NCBI GenBank assembly: GCA_015832175.1
Contig: WJXW01000012.1
Location: 82,001 to 146,000, forward strand
DNA from: Paraphaeosphaeria minitans
Lineage: Eukaryota; Ascomycota; Dothideomycetes; Pleosporales; Didymosphaeriaceae
Reading direction: 5' to 3'
DNA: 64,000 nucleotides
A program made the position numbers and the translations under genes. Numbering within the stretch: position 1 is the stretch's first letter; each line of letters begins with the position of its first letter. The notes beneath the pieces were generated by a model that was not told the origin of the DNA, made no database searches, and worked only from the letters and a program-made list of their open reading frames with translations. Below, in pieces: positions 22,931 to 34,175 of this stretch.

Positions 22931-24197
22931 TCAATCAACGTACACCAGCCAGCCGGCTTCCCGACCATGCCACTTTCTCGCCAGCTTCCCTCCGCTTTCC
23001 GTAGGCTGGCTGAAGGCCACCAGCTCCTTGCCAATCGTCATGCCGTAGAGCAAGGTGGACCTTGCCGAGTCTAGCAGCGTCGTCGCGACGCCGTGCTTCC
23101 GGTGCGAAGTCGACGTCCATATCCTCGAGATACCCAGGATGGCAGGTTTTCGCGCCTCACTCACACAGATGGACGAGCTATTGATATCGGCAGGGAGCTG
23201 GTCACCCTCCACGGGAAACGCCTCCTGAATCCGCTCCGCCAAGCACGCTCCTACGCACTTGGAGCCCTGCACGTATAGATACACCTTGTATCGATCGCTG
23301 GTAGAATGGTCCGAGTGTTCCTGCTTTGCCTGCTGCGCCCCTTGAGCCGCTAGCTTTGTCGAAAGTATCGACTTGCGTGTCTGGCTCCACAGCGCCTCAT
23401 CCGGAATAGGTACCGCTCCTAGCTCGGTATTGACGATCTTCAAAACCTCTCGCGCCTTGTTGCGCAGAGCGAGTGCGTCTCTTCGGCTAACGACGGCGAC
23501 GAAGCTCCGCTCTTCGCCAGACCAGACCTGGTTCTGCCGGAGCCGCTCAGACATGGCTTTGCTAATGTCCACCCCACCAATGTTCATCGCATGGAACTTG
23601 CGATGCAGTGCGGCGTCTTCAGCGAGTGAAGGAACGTACTCCATCCCACAGAGCTTGCAGGTCTTGTTCGGTTCCGCAACTAGGTCGAGCTGCATCTGCA
23701 CCAGCTTCTTCTGCTTCTTCGCGGCCGGCCGGGGTGGGTTTGCTACATTGTGACTTTTCTCCGACAGTGGCTCTTCCCCGAGCGCTGGTGGTTTCGTTTG
23801 CCGCTTCACGAACGAGAACATCGGTCTCCGCTTGCGCATGGGCGGCGTCGAGCTTGGCCGTGTTGGAGAGGACGGTGGACTGGACCGGGGCGCATCGTCA
23901 GAGAACACGGCTGCCGCCTCCTTGGGACTGGACGGCAGCGCGGAGCTATCGCGTGCGGACGAGCTGTCCCGTGGTATGGATGCTACTTGTGCATTCTCAG
24001 CATCGTCTGTCGCATTCGTCTCGCCCGGTGCAGTGGACTCGACGCGTCTGCGCTTCGCGGGCGGCTCTCGTGGTTCTTCCTCGTATAACGAGAGTTTCCG
24101 CTGGCGGGAGTAGGTGCGGATGACTTTTCTGTAACATTGTTAGCTGAAGCAGAGGTCCTCGGAATACGCACACGTACGTTGCGCGCACAGTAGACAT
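22931..24197 (-). CDS. ECO1: Sister-chromatid cohesion N-acetyltransferase Eco1/ESCO
   Basis: Two exons: a 20-nt exon (24197-24178) and 24128-22931, separated by a 49-nt intron (gtacgt donor, GCTAAC branch, ttacag acceptor), giving 405 residues. Splicing creates the N-terminus MSTVRATKVIRTYSRQRK, matching the basic RTYSR start common in fungal Eco1. A C2H2 zinc finger follows (CKLCGMEY...HRKFH), then the acetyltransferase domain, including the segment AILGISRIWTSTSHRKHGVA with the acetyl-CoA-binding RkhGva loop. Eco1 acetylates Smc3 in S phase to lock cohesin on sister chromatids, in the nucleus. The zinc finger and C-terminal domain are in the expected order and length. The longer open frame would otherwise start only at a GTG, which supports the micro-exon. 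It is divergent from the GNAT gene. Confidence 0.93.
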
Positions 24198-24896
24198 TAC
24201 CGCGCGAGATGATAAGGGCAAAGCTGGAGCTGGGGCTGGAGTTGGAGCATCAAGATGGCGCGACGCGTCTCGCGTGTCGACGAGCCTTATCGATAGGCAC
24301 GGTAGGTAGGTAAAGTACGAGTACCGCACGCGCTTGAACCTGCACTTCCAGCTACGCAAGACCCCAGCTCGAACACTCCCATCGCCAGCAGCAAGAATAC
24401 GAATGGTGGACTAGCAAATGTCTTGAGAAACAGTGTGTCTACTAAAACGTTGCACGAATAGAATGACATCCTGTTGTTCTGCTTAAGGTCACCGCGTTGC
24501 ACTGCCCCGCCCCCACCTCAACCATGAGACCAATAGACACACACTCACGCAGCCCTCTCGGAGACAGTGTAGCCTCCCAGCGTTCAAGCGCACCGACAGA
24601 GTACGTGTAGTGTGCGGCCGCCTGTAACAGGGGACGATATTGACCAGTACTAGAACGTGTCTTGCAGGAGGCCGCCGCCTTATTCCTCACATCGCACACG
24701 AATTGACTCAGCGAGACGTGACTCAAAACATACACACATCCTATTCCACTCTCTCGCCGTTTGCCAGATGATACAAGGCCAAGCATCGTTCCTTTGAATT
24801 CCACGTACCTCGGACACCATTTCCGATTTCCACACTCCAGATTCCAGAAATCTTCAGTTGAACAGACACTGCCATACCTAGGTACCGATTTTGAGA
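24198..24896. other. Divergent upstream region of ECO1 and GNAT gene
   Basis: About 0.7 kb. It contains a short ggtaggtaggta run near 24301 and cctaggtacc near 24878. No gene seen. Confidence 0.6.
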
Positions 24897-25842
24897 ATGG
24901 CAGCGCAGCCCACGCCCGCACACCCAGCGACCATGCTCGCAGAAGTGCAAGCCAAAGCCTCGGACCAACCCTCGGACTCGGCCCTCCCAGAGCCACTCTT
25001 CAGAACACAGAGACTGCTTGCAAGACCTCTGCACCCGCAAGATGCCGAGTCGAGCCAGCGCGCGTGCGCGCCCGCAAGCATCACTCGATACATGTACGTA
25101 GCCGTCCGATCCTACCCGCATCAGCAAAAGGCGCTGGACGACGAGTCCGGGTCCGCTAGCCAACGTCAACAGCACGAGCGACACCCACCCAACCCTACTA
25201 ACCATGCCAAAGGTCCCTCGCCTTCTCGCACCCCTACACCCTCGAGCACTCCGTCGCCTGGATCGCCATGCAGAAAGACGCACCGCACAGTCCGTCCCTT
25301 CCCTCCCCTCGCCCACCCCTAACCCCATGCTACCCACTCCGCAGACAACCTCGCCCTCACCACGTCCTCGGACCCCGCCACCGTAATCGGCGGCATCGGC
25401 CTCAAACCCGGCGCAGACATCCAGTCCCACACCGGCGAAGTCGGGTACTGGCTCTCCGAAGCGCACCAGGGCCAAGGCATGATGCAAGAAGCCCTCGCCG
25501 GCTTCGTGGAGTGGACGTTTCTGCACCGGACTGGCAATGGAGGGCACGTCGAGCAAGGTGAGCACTCCCCCTCCCCCCTTTGTCCTCTCCGGAGTTCCGC
25601 GTCGTAGACCGTGCATTTACCTACAAGTATCCTTGCCAGGTCGGGCCCGCAAGACGCGGTTGTTCGCCGCCGTCTTCGCCGAGAACGTGGCGAGCATGCG
25701 CGTTTTGGAGAGGTGCGGGTTCGTGAGGGAGGGCGTGCAGAGGGGGCAGGTGGTTACGCGGTATGGGGAGGTGATGGATCTGCATCTTTTTGGGCTGGGG
25801 AAGGGGGAGTGGGAGGAGCGACGGAAGGGGAGGGAGCAGTGA
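24897..25842 (+). CDS. GNAT acetyltransferase (RimJ/RimL-like)
   Basis: Four exons (24897-25093, 25213-25289, 25345-25557, 25640-25842) give 229 residues with consistent phases. The protein has the RimJ/RimL pattern: an early RTQRLLARPLHPQDAE strand, then SHPYTLEHSVAWI across junction 1, ATVIGGIGL and the EVGYWLSEAHQGQGMMQEAL segment, whose QGQGM is the acetyl-CoA pyrophosphate loop, and the closing NVASMRVLERCGFVREG stretch. Members acetylate the alpha-amino group of proteins or small-molecule amines in the cytosol. The actual acceptor is unknown. Introns 1 and 2 are needed to restore the beta1-alpha1 region, which is split over three reading frames in genomic DNA. Confidence 0.88.
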
Positions 25843-25851
25843 AAGAAGGGG

Positions 25852-25870
25852 GTTGGTTGGTTGGTTGGTT
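25852..25870 (+). repeat. Short (GGTT)n microsatellite
   Basis: Four to five GGTT units just 3' of the GNAT gene. No function inferred. Confidence 0.85.
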
Positions 25871-26041
25871 GGAAATGTAGAGAAATGTAGAGAAAAGCGA
25901 GGTCAGGACTTGGCAAAAAAAAAACTCGGTCAAGACAAAAGGGTACATATCTTACATGTCTACTCATCTACACGAATTGCCATCCTGGGTATCAACCTCG
26001 ACTCCACACTCCCTCCTGCGCATCACCATCCCTCTCACGTC

Positions 26042-28994
26042 TCATCTCGGATTCCAACTCAGCAGCTTCAGCCTCTCCATCGTACTGACGTGCGCCCAGT
26101 CATACTGCCCCAGCTCAATCAAGTCCCGCTTCGCCTGCAATATCAAATCTCCGCGCCACGCCCAAAAGTACTGCTCGACGCGCCTCGCAGCCTCCACGCC
26201 CTCCACTTGTGCCACCAGCCGACACACCCAAATAGCCTTCTTCTGCGCCACGAACTTGTTCTCGCTCAGCGGGCGCGTTATGCACACGCCAACGATGGTG
26301 CGCGTGAACAGCGGTTGCATAGGCAGCTCCTGGATCTTCATGTAGAGGTACAGATAGCGGATGGCGCGCCAATTCTGCTGGCAGCTGCGGGTGCGGTCCA
26401 GCGCGTACTGGTGGGCGAACTGATGGATGAGATCGGCCTGGACTTCGTTGGGTATATCCGGGGTGAGGTTGCGGTAGGCGAGAGGAACAATGTACGCGTC
26501 ATCGGCGCGAGCGAGGATGTGGTTGAAGAAGCGGCGCGACTGGAGCTCAGTGATGCGGGTCTTGGGTTCTACCGTCATGACGTCAAGGGCACGGTGGGCG
26601 TTGACGAATCTTTGGAAGGCATTGGCGTTGTAGCCCAGACGCGAGGAGTCGTGCTGCTTGCTCACTTCTTCTTGTACCTGATCGACGTAGGTATCGAGGA
26701 ACTTGGTGTTGGAGAGTTTGGTTCCGCTTTTTTTTAGTCTTTCTAGGAGGTTCGAGACCGAGTGGAAGCTCTTGTACTCGTTGATGTGGGGAATCATTAG
26801 TTCAAGAACACCGTGATTCGGTAACGAGTGGTTTTCGAGATCGGACATCAGCTTCGCAAGCATTCCATTGAGAGAAGCCTTCTTCTGGTCCTGCTGCGCT
26901 AGGAACAAAACATATGACTCGATCCAGTCGAAGAGGCCGAGTTTCAAGTTGCCAGCAAAGGAGTCGTGTTTGAGCAAGCCGTATAGTAGCCCGGCGATTA
27001 GACTGGAAGCAGGGTAGCGGTGCTCGAAATGCGCACAGACAAAGGTTCTAAGCGCGAACTGATACAGCACTGATTGCTGTTCTATGCTATCATTCCTCCG
27101 CATGTGTAGTCGGTAAAGCAGCTTGAACCACATGTGGACGTATGCCAGGCTCTTCTGGCCTAGTTGCGGAACGGTCTGAATTTCTTTCGCTGTGACTGAC
27201 ATTGAAGCAATCCAAGTGCGAAGTAAGGGTGGTGGTACTAATTCCAGGTACTCCAAAGCAGACGGTATGTTGGAATGGTTCTGCACGCAACTGCTGATTA
27301 TGCGACTAAGCTCAAGCGGTGCTTGCGTATAGTCTGAGATTAACGACGACCATGTTCTGCGCAATTGCTGGCCGAGCCGCTGGTCGGACAATTCGAAGGA
27401 TGCCCAGTGTAGCAGAATCCCACCACTTTGACTTGATGGTCGTCCTTGATTGTCTTCCAACTGAAGGCGAACGTTTTGCCAGTATGGAGACGTTTTGCCA
27501 CGCTTCAAACTCCAGTGTGCAGAATCCCAAAGGCCGCGGATCAGGAGGCGCAAAGCTGCGTTTCGATCAAGAGCAGAGCCACACATAAGTACCTTTTCGC
27601 GAGCCCGTTGGAGCGACGGACCCGGCTCTGGTTGGCTTTGGATTGACATGGCGAGCTTTCTGTAGATCCAATGGACCCCGGCAGTGCGTGGCCTGAAAGG
27701 AGCTAGATAAGTCTTGTCCATGAGTTCCAGGAAGCGTAGACCATCAGGCTCGTAGATGCTGGGTAACTGTATGACGGGCTGGCCAAGTAGACCCACGGTA
27801 TACGATCCGGCCCAGGGCGATTCCAAGAGATACTGAAACACAAGGAGGGAAAAGCGGGAGGCGCCAGTGCCTGACGGACAGCACATCAGGTAAGCTTGGC
27901 TAAGAAAGTCGCCAGGTCGCGGAACATTGCTGTCCATCAGCGCTCTCCACACTTCCCATGACCCAATGGTCGTCTTGTCCCTCTCTGCGAACATTGCAGG
28001 ATCTGTACCGTGGACCATGGCTCGAAATTTGTCGAGACACGCGTCGGCATCGGAGGAAGCAGGCGCTGTTGTCTCCACGGCAGCATCCTTGGCTGAGAGA
28101 ACTTCAAGGAGCTTCGCATGACCTCCTGCGCTGTCCCGAGCCCAGTCTTCCAGTGCGTCGCTCGTCTTGAAGCTGAGCTCCTGTTCATTGAGGACTGGGG
28201 CATCCGACCCTTCTTGGCTGAAATGTAAGGCTTGCACGGATTGTGCGATCAATTGCTCTTCATCGGAATGAGTTTTTTCCACAGCTGGTGCATTCAGATC
28301 TTTTTGAATGGGAGATGTACTTTGCACGGATGGTGGATTCAAGTCTTCTTTGGTGAAATATGTCTTCTTCACGCTGATAGTGCCGTATTTAGTCGCGGCG
28401 AAGTGTTGATCGACGAAGTTGAGGACCCTATCTTTGTTCCCGCTGTCATCGACCGAGTCGCTGTGGGAATGCATTGGCTCGTCGCCATCGTTTCTGGTGC
28501 TGGTTTCGACGCGGTCGCTGGAATCAGACGCTAATTCGTCTGTTGCTGTGAGAGGTTCCGGAGGACGAATGGATCGAGAGTCAAACGCTGCAGCACCCGG
28601 TCAGTCTCAGAAAAGCGCGCAGTCCCGGCTTATACACACGGAAATCCAAAGGCGCCTCTCTCTTCAGCGAAGGCGGCTCATATGTCCACTCCGGCCCCTT
28701 GGGCTGACGCGAGCCAAACAGCGCACCAAAGCTAAACAGAGGCGGTGGCATGCCCCCGGCGGGGTCCATGTTGGACTGCAGCGTCATCCTCCTCTTCGCA
28801 GCGCGCCGCCTGGCCTCCATTGGCCCCGGGACATGGCTGCCATGCCTTCGCTGTTGCGGGCAGGTGGTGCGGAAAAATGTCGCGACGGCCTGTGAGAGGA
28901 GGTCCTCAGAGACCCAGGCGTGGTCGAGGGCAGTGCTACGCGGCGACGGCACTGCTGGCACGGCTCGACAGCAGGCAATGGGCGGGCGGCGCAT
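26042..28994 (-). CDS. Large helical protein, possible mitochondrial gene-expression factor
   Basis: Two exons (28994-28640, 28587-26042) give 966 residues; the 52-nt intron uses a gtgtgt donor and tgcag acceptor with CTGAC branch and joins APLDF to SRSIRPPEP in frame. I cannot name the family. The N-terminus is rich in arginine and lacks acidic residues for its first 20 positions, consistent with a mitochondrial presequence. Residues 90-250 are low complexity and acidic, with three or four loose repeats of a short segment (LNPPSVQSTSPIQ, LNAPAVEKTH, LIAQSVQALH). The C-terminal 550 residues are rich in leucine, alanine and aromatic residues in helix-like spacing, resembling helical-repeat proteins such as PPR-like RNA-binding factors of fungal mitochondria. 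That reading is inference and needs profile comparison. Confidence 0.7.
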
Positions 28995-29889
28995 CAAGCG
29001 TGGTGGGCATCGGATGGGCGTTCACGCGACCGTCCTCGCGATGTCGAGCTGTCTCGATTCGGAAGGATGAGCCTTGGCAGATGAAGATCACGTGCACGAG
29101 GCGATAAAATACGAGGGGCTCGAGGAAGGATGACAGTGCACTGCCCTGTCACAAGTGCACGGTAATAATGTCGGTACTTCTTCCCACACAGCGAGAGCAG
29201 AGAGGAGCTTCTATGAGGCTATCGTTCAAGAAGTGTTCATATTGTAGTTGTGCAGTTGTGGTGGTGCAGTGTCGGGCAAGACTAGACTACCGTATTCCTC
29301 AATGAACAACGGGCTCCTGGTGTCTAGATGGTTGAAAGTCGACACGGGCTCGTAGGTAGGTGGTTGATGGAAAGTTGACGTGGGCTCGCGGTCGGATCGA
29401 CCTGGGGGCATTCACTGCATACTCGGCGACGCTTGCGGATGCACAACGACACGGGCACCCATGAGTCGAGCAAACGACAGAGACAGGCGGCAAGGCCTTT
29501 CTGGCGTCCGTCGACGGATGGCGGCGCACCGTCAAGCGTCCGACAGTGGCGCCCCTGGGAAGTGTCGCTGGCGGCTGAGCGGAGGGCTCTGGGATTTGCT
29601 CAGCATGGCTGGCAGCCTGGGCCTCCGGTGCTGGCGGGATTCCTGCGTCCACCACTGGCCTGAATTTCACCGAGCGTGGCCGCACAGAGTCGAGAGAAGA
29701 CCTTGCGATGGCCAGCTCACATGGGGCCGCAGTGAGGAAGTGTCCAGACGCTGGGCATGGGCGTGGTGACGTGGAAAAGCGGCGTGCGGCGTGGAGGCGT
29801 CGGATGGGGACAGGTGGTTTGAAACAACGATACGCACCGCCCGCTACTCTGGGTTAGCGCCAGCGAGCCAAGGCCAGGCGCCGTGTGCT

Positions 29890-30115
29890 GATTCGTTGAT
29901 TGGCCGATTGGCTGGCTCGTTGATTGGCTGGTTGGCTGGCTGGCTGGTTCGTTGATTGGCTGGTTCGCTGATTGGCTGATTGGTTGATTGGCTGGTTCGT
30001 TGATTGGCTGGTTCGTTGATTGGCTGGTTCGTTGATTGGCTGGTTCGTTGATTGGCTGGTTCGTTGATTGGCTGGTCCCCTGATTGGCTGATCCGTTGAT
30101 TCGCTGATTCGCTGA
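29890..30115 (-). repeat. 16-bp minisatellite carrying about 13 CCAAT boxes
   Basis: Core unit on the plus strand is TTGATTGGCTGGTTCG. The five central copies are near-perfect and the flanks are diverged. Every unit carries ATTGG, i.e. CCAAT on the minus strand, about 13 in 225 bp. CCAAT is the target of the fungal Hap (NF-Y-like) complex. See findings. Confidence 0.9.
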
Positions 30116-30199
30116 TGAGGTTTGTGTGCGTACGCACAATCAATCCACTGCGTCAAAGATCGTGTGAGAGCCTTCACGGTGCAATTCTGGTGCCCGTTC

Positions 30200-30216
30200 A
30201 CTGCCCACTGCCCACT

Positions 30217-30250
<34 letters not shown>

Positions 30251-30255
30251 TGCCC
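30200..30255 (+). repeat. 7-nt repeat GCCCAC(T/C)
   Basis: About eight tandem copies of GCCCACT or GCCCACC followed by a short ACACGC run. No function inferred. Confidence 0.85.
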
Positions 30256-31061
30256 ACGCACACGCACACGCACACAGCGAGAGACGTCGAGTAACCGCCC
30301 GTAATAGCGCACCCAAGTCCGGCGTGCAGCGGTGACCGTGTAGGTACCTTACGTACATACCTACTGTAGCTATCCTTGGGCCTCCGTGTGCTCGTCTCCC
30401 CGGCCCGTGCGCAGCCCTCATTTCCCACGGGGGCCTCACTCCCTCAAGCCTGACCGTGACCGACCCACTGCCCGCCCACTGCTGCCGTCCTCATCTCCAT
30501 CACCACGCTCCTTGTCTCTACGACTTCACACTCCTTGTCCACCCATCAACCCCGACGCCGACACTCGTTCAGCCCGCAGCCTGCACCCGCTGCCCATTCC
30601 TTGCGTCTCGCGTCGAGAAAAGGGGTCGAGCCGGCCATTCCAGGGCGCTCGGAAAAACCCGTACGTGCAGCGTTTCAACCTCGACATCGACATCGACACC
30701 GACATCGACGGCATCGCTGAGCCTGACCGAGTCTTCCGCTGCCAACGCGACAGCCCTTCCTCTGAGCTTCCACCCGCCGCCCGCCAAACCCATCGCGACG
30801 ACGGCACCCACCCTCGCCCGAGCCGCCCACCCGCCCGCGCCCGCTTACCCGCTGCACCACGTCGCCCGCTGTGGCTCACCACCGCCAGAGAGCGTCGCCC
30901 ACAGAGCAGTTGCTGCGTCTGCGTGCCCTCGTCTAGACCTAGGGTACAGAAGCCCGCCCGAGTGAATGCCCACCGGCCATGCTGACCTCGCACAGTGCAC
31001 CCGCTCCGTCTCCACGCCTTCCCACCACAACCTTATACCATCCGTTTCACATTCACACACC

Positions 31062-32023
31062 ATGTTATCCATCAGATTAGCTGCTCTCGCAGCGGCCGCG
31101 TTGTTTTCCATGGCCTCGGCCGACGACTCCTCGTCGTCGTCCAAAATCGTCTCCATCCCCACACCGACCGCCACAGTCGCCGTCAGTGCCATGTCGACCC
31201 TGGGCTGCTTTTCTACAGGCGTGCCTCTCGAGGATCACGGCAAAGGCAGATTCGTCAGTGCCGGGTCATGCCAGCAGATCTGCGTTCAACTCGACAAGAA
31301 CGTGTTAGGTCTCTCCGACGGCGAACGCTGCTGGTGTGGTGACCAGTTCCCGCCCAAGGACACCAAGATTGACGACAAGAAGTGCACGAGCATGTGCTCG
31401 GGTGACGACACCACAGTTTGTGAGTACCATCGTGAATCACACCCAACGCATGTGCTAATGTAGATGCAGGCGGCGGCGCAGGATTGTTGTGGGTAATGTC
31501 GACTGGAAACACGCGCAACGCCATCGAATACGCAGACCCAATCATTGAATCTTCTTCTTCTTCCTCTTCTTCTGCTTCCGCTACAAGCGCATCCAAGACG
31601 GCTTCGCCAATATCCACCTCGGCCCCCGAATCCGCCGTTGCTAGCAGTGCAACAGCCGAGCCAGAGAAAAAGGGCCCTAACACGGCAGGCATCGCAGCCG
31701 GTGTCGTCGTTGGTGTGGTCGTGCTCGCTGCTGTCATCGGCGGCGTCTTCTTCTATCTACGGCGGCAGAAGAGGCAGGCAGTTGAGGAGGAGTACCGTCG
31801 CCAGGCGGCCGTCAACTCGTTCGTGTCGGGAGGCAAGCTCCACACGAGCAACTCGTCCATGACGGATTCGCGTCTTGACCCAGAATTTATGGCCAGGAGG
31901 CAAAGCAACGGCAGCATTGCAGACAACGAGGACTACTCGAGGCGGATATTGAAGGTAGGCTGAATTGCTCAAGTGCTCCATGACCTACAGCAAGCTAACG
32001 ACGGCTAGGTTACGAACGCATAA
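31062..32023 (+). CDS. WSC-domain cell-wall stress sensor (Wsc1/Slg1 type)
   Basis: Three exons (31062-31419, 31470-31954, 32009-32023) give 285 residues. Order: signal peptide (SIRLAALAAAALFSMASA), WSC domain with its eight-cysteine pattern (LGCFSTG, CQQIC, GERCWCGDQ, CTSMCSGD and, after the first intron, TTVCGGG), a serine/threonine-rich stretch likely to be O-mannosylated, one transmembrane helix (GIAAGVVVGVVVLAAVIGGVFFYL) and a basic cytoplasmic tail. The last exon is only 15 nt and turns the tail into RRILKVTNA; RIL(K/R)VTN endings are a known feature of fungal WSC proteins. These sensors sit in the plasma membrane and signal cell-wall damage through Rho1 and the cell-wall integrity MAP kinase route. 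The ATG is chosen because it starts the signal peptide. Confidence 0.9.
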
Positions 32024-32587
32024 GCACCCTGACGATGGCTACCACGACCGATCAACCACCCATGTCACTACCTCACGCTGGCCTTCGACGAGATACCCAA
32101 CCTACTATATCCACCTCGCCTAATCCTCCCTCACTCTTGTTACGTCCTGCGCACTGCGCGCACCCAAATGTCTGACGAGAGTAAGATTTGCATCCATCCG
32201 CGTACTCAGCCGGCGTTGCGAGCACGCTTTCCATCAGACCAAAGCCGTCTATTGACTCTGGAGGGGTAGTCGCCCGCGTAGAACAGCTACTCGGGCTTCG
32301 CGCCGCCTCCAGGTCCTTCTCCTGTGATATATATTCTGAATACATCTCTGTACTGGCGTTGAGCAAAGGAAATTTCAAACGGGTAACTATTGATCACATC
32401 TTCCATGGCGCAAATGTGGGGCAAGCGTATTGGAATTCACAACCTTCCTTGATTACTACCACTTTTTCTCTTGTCTGGGCGGATGAAGTGATGTTGAGTC
32501 CGCCCGCGCCGCTCCTTGTATGTCGGTGACTTGATCCCGGCCTGTCTGTCTACTACTCTCCCGAATACTCTCATCATAACTACTCTA

Positions 32588-32656
32588 CCATAGCTACCTA
32601 CCTAAACCTATACCTATACCTAAGCCTAAGCCTAACCTACACCCATACCTATCCTG
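32588..32656 (+). repeat. Degenerate 6-nt CCTAAN/CCTATN array, telomere-like
   Basis: Successive hexamers CCTAAA, CCTATA, CCTATA, CCTAAG, CCTAAG, CCTAAC then weaker copies. The pattern recalls degenerate CCCTAA telomere repeats but no perfect CCCTAA unit occurs. Confidence 0.7.
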
Positions 32657-32866
32657 TCCCTACCCTCCGACCTACCCAAAGCGAATCGGTTCTTGTCATC
32701 AGCCTGCCCGTGGGTGTCACATAGCCTAGGTACCCATCTACCTCACAACCATGTTGATCCCATGCACAGAACACACGTGCGTAGTCTTTTCCATACCAAC
32801 AGTCTCCACCGCACCGCACCGCACCTCCACCCACTCCCTACACCCTCCACTGACGCCATCTCCCCG

Positions 32867-32896
32867 CATCCCATCCCATCCCATCCCATCCCATCG
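32867..32896 (+). repeat. CCCAT pentamer microsatellite
   Basis: Five to six tandem CCCAT units. No function inferred. Confidence 0.9.
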
Positions 32897-33240
32897 CAGA
32901 ACAGCATCAATCAGCCTTGCATTGTACCTATTGCATAGACACGTTCCACGTCCTCAGCCCTACCCGGGGTTCTGACGCAAACCCTCCGACCCCCGGGCCC
33001 CCATCATGTTTGATGCGTGTGGAGCGGAGGGGGGCCCAATCAGCGACGTCTGGGCAGCGCGTATCAAACATGCGTGGTGCTTGGGTGGTGTTTCACAGGT
33101 GAGCTGGGTTTGGCTTGGCGGGGGTGCTGGGCTGGCCTGGGCTGGGGATCGAAGGTGTGTCGGTATCGATAGGTGTGGGTGAGGGCGATTGGGTGGTTGG
33201 GATGAGGGTGCGTGGTCACGTTGAATGGGAGGTCGGCGAC

Positions 33241-33262
33241 TAGGTAGGTAGGTAGGTAGGTA
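33241..33262 (+). repeat. GGTA tetranucleotide microsatellite
   Basis: Five tandem taggtagg-type units. The same TACC/GGTA tetramer recurs in shorter runs through the window's intergenic DNA, e.g. near 24301, 34530, 38060 and 43132. Confidence 0.9.
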
Positions 33263-34175
33263 TCGTAGCGCTGCAAGGCAACGCAAGTGCAGCGCTCATC
33301 ATGGCATGGCATGGCATTACATGCGACCCTATGTGTGCTCATAGCACACTCCCACGTGTCGAATCCGCGCATCTTCATCTCGCCCGTCTCCACCTGCAGC
33401 CTCGGTGATCTGCGCCCACATTTTTTCCCAACCTGCCTACCTACCGTGCACTAGGTACGGTATGCCTCGTTCTTGGGAAAAGCCGTCTGTGCTCCCGCGT
33501 CTACGACTGCGCATCACACACCTCTCCCTCCTCTCCGCTAGACTCGCGCGTGAAATGCGTCCCTAACTATGATTCCCAAGCGCGAACGGACGGGTTTAGA
33601 TGGGATTGGGATGTGAGACTGGAGATCGGGGGACGGCGGTTTCGCGGGGTGCGGTGGGGAGGGGGGTTCGGAGTAGGCGCTGGGCCTGCTGTTGTGGTGC
33701 CTGTGTTGGTTTTGTAAGAAGAGAGAGAAATAGGAGTGCGGAGGTGTTGTCTGGAGGGAGGTATTGGATATTGGCTGAGTATTTATTGGATGCCGGGAGG
33801 GTGGAGTTAGGCTCTTTTGCGCAGGCCTGGGGCGATGCAACGCCTAGCCCAGACGAGGAGGCCAGAAAGCTGTCCGGTTTCGAAGTACGTGGTTATCTCT
33901 GTTCAGAGTGTCTTGGAGCGGACTGACTTTTTCTAGATGCAAGGAGGGTCTGCTACCTAGTCCCTGCTGATAATACGGATATACTTGTCTGTCTTGTGGA
34001 TTTGCCTGCCTCCAGACGTCGAGGATGCAGGCTTGAACGATGAAGACGAGACAAACTGAACGACGCAAAGAGCGAAACTACGAAGATCGAGACACGGAGT
34101 AGGTATGGAATGATTTTCGATTCCGCGGTACGCACACGCTGCAGCGTGACCAAACTCGCAATACTGCACAGCCAG

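Larger units (their letters stand above)
28995..31061. other. Divergent, repeat-bearing intergenic region (2.1 kb)
   Basis: Non-coding stretch between the large helical protein and the WSC sensor. It holds a CCAAT-box minisatellite (29890-30115), a 7-nt CCCACYG repeat (about 30200-30255) and CA-type runs near 30265, then a C/T-rich stretch up to the WSC ATG, probably a promoter/leader. Frames that appear open are translations of the repeats. Confidence 0.6.
32024..34175. other. Gene-poor intergenic region with simple repeats (2.2 kb)
   Basis: It contains a telomere-like hexamer stretch (32588-32656), a CCCAT pentamer run (32867-32896), a GGTA tetramer run (33241-33262) and a short ATGGC repeat (33300-33315). 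Open frames on both strands at 33.5-33.9 kb are of similar length and have no domain. No gene is called. Confidence 0.55.

Noticed and set aside
25790..26737. Plus-strand frame of 315 codons
   Set aside because: Antisense to the conserved C-terminus of the large helical protein, with no domain.
29717..30312. Overlapping minus-strand frames of 99-152 codons with NQPINEPANQ repeats
   Set aside because: They are translations of the 16-bp minisatellite in three frames, with no start context, domain or flanking exons.
33538..33926. Pair of frames of about 100 codons on opposite strands
   Set aside because: Opposing, similar-length frames with no domain, signal peptide or splice extension.
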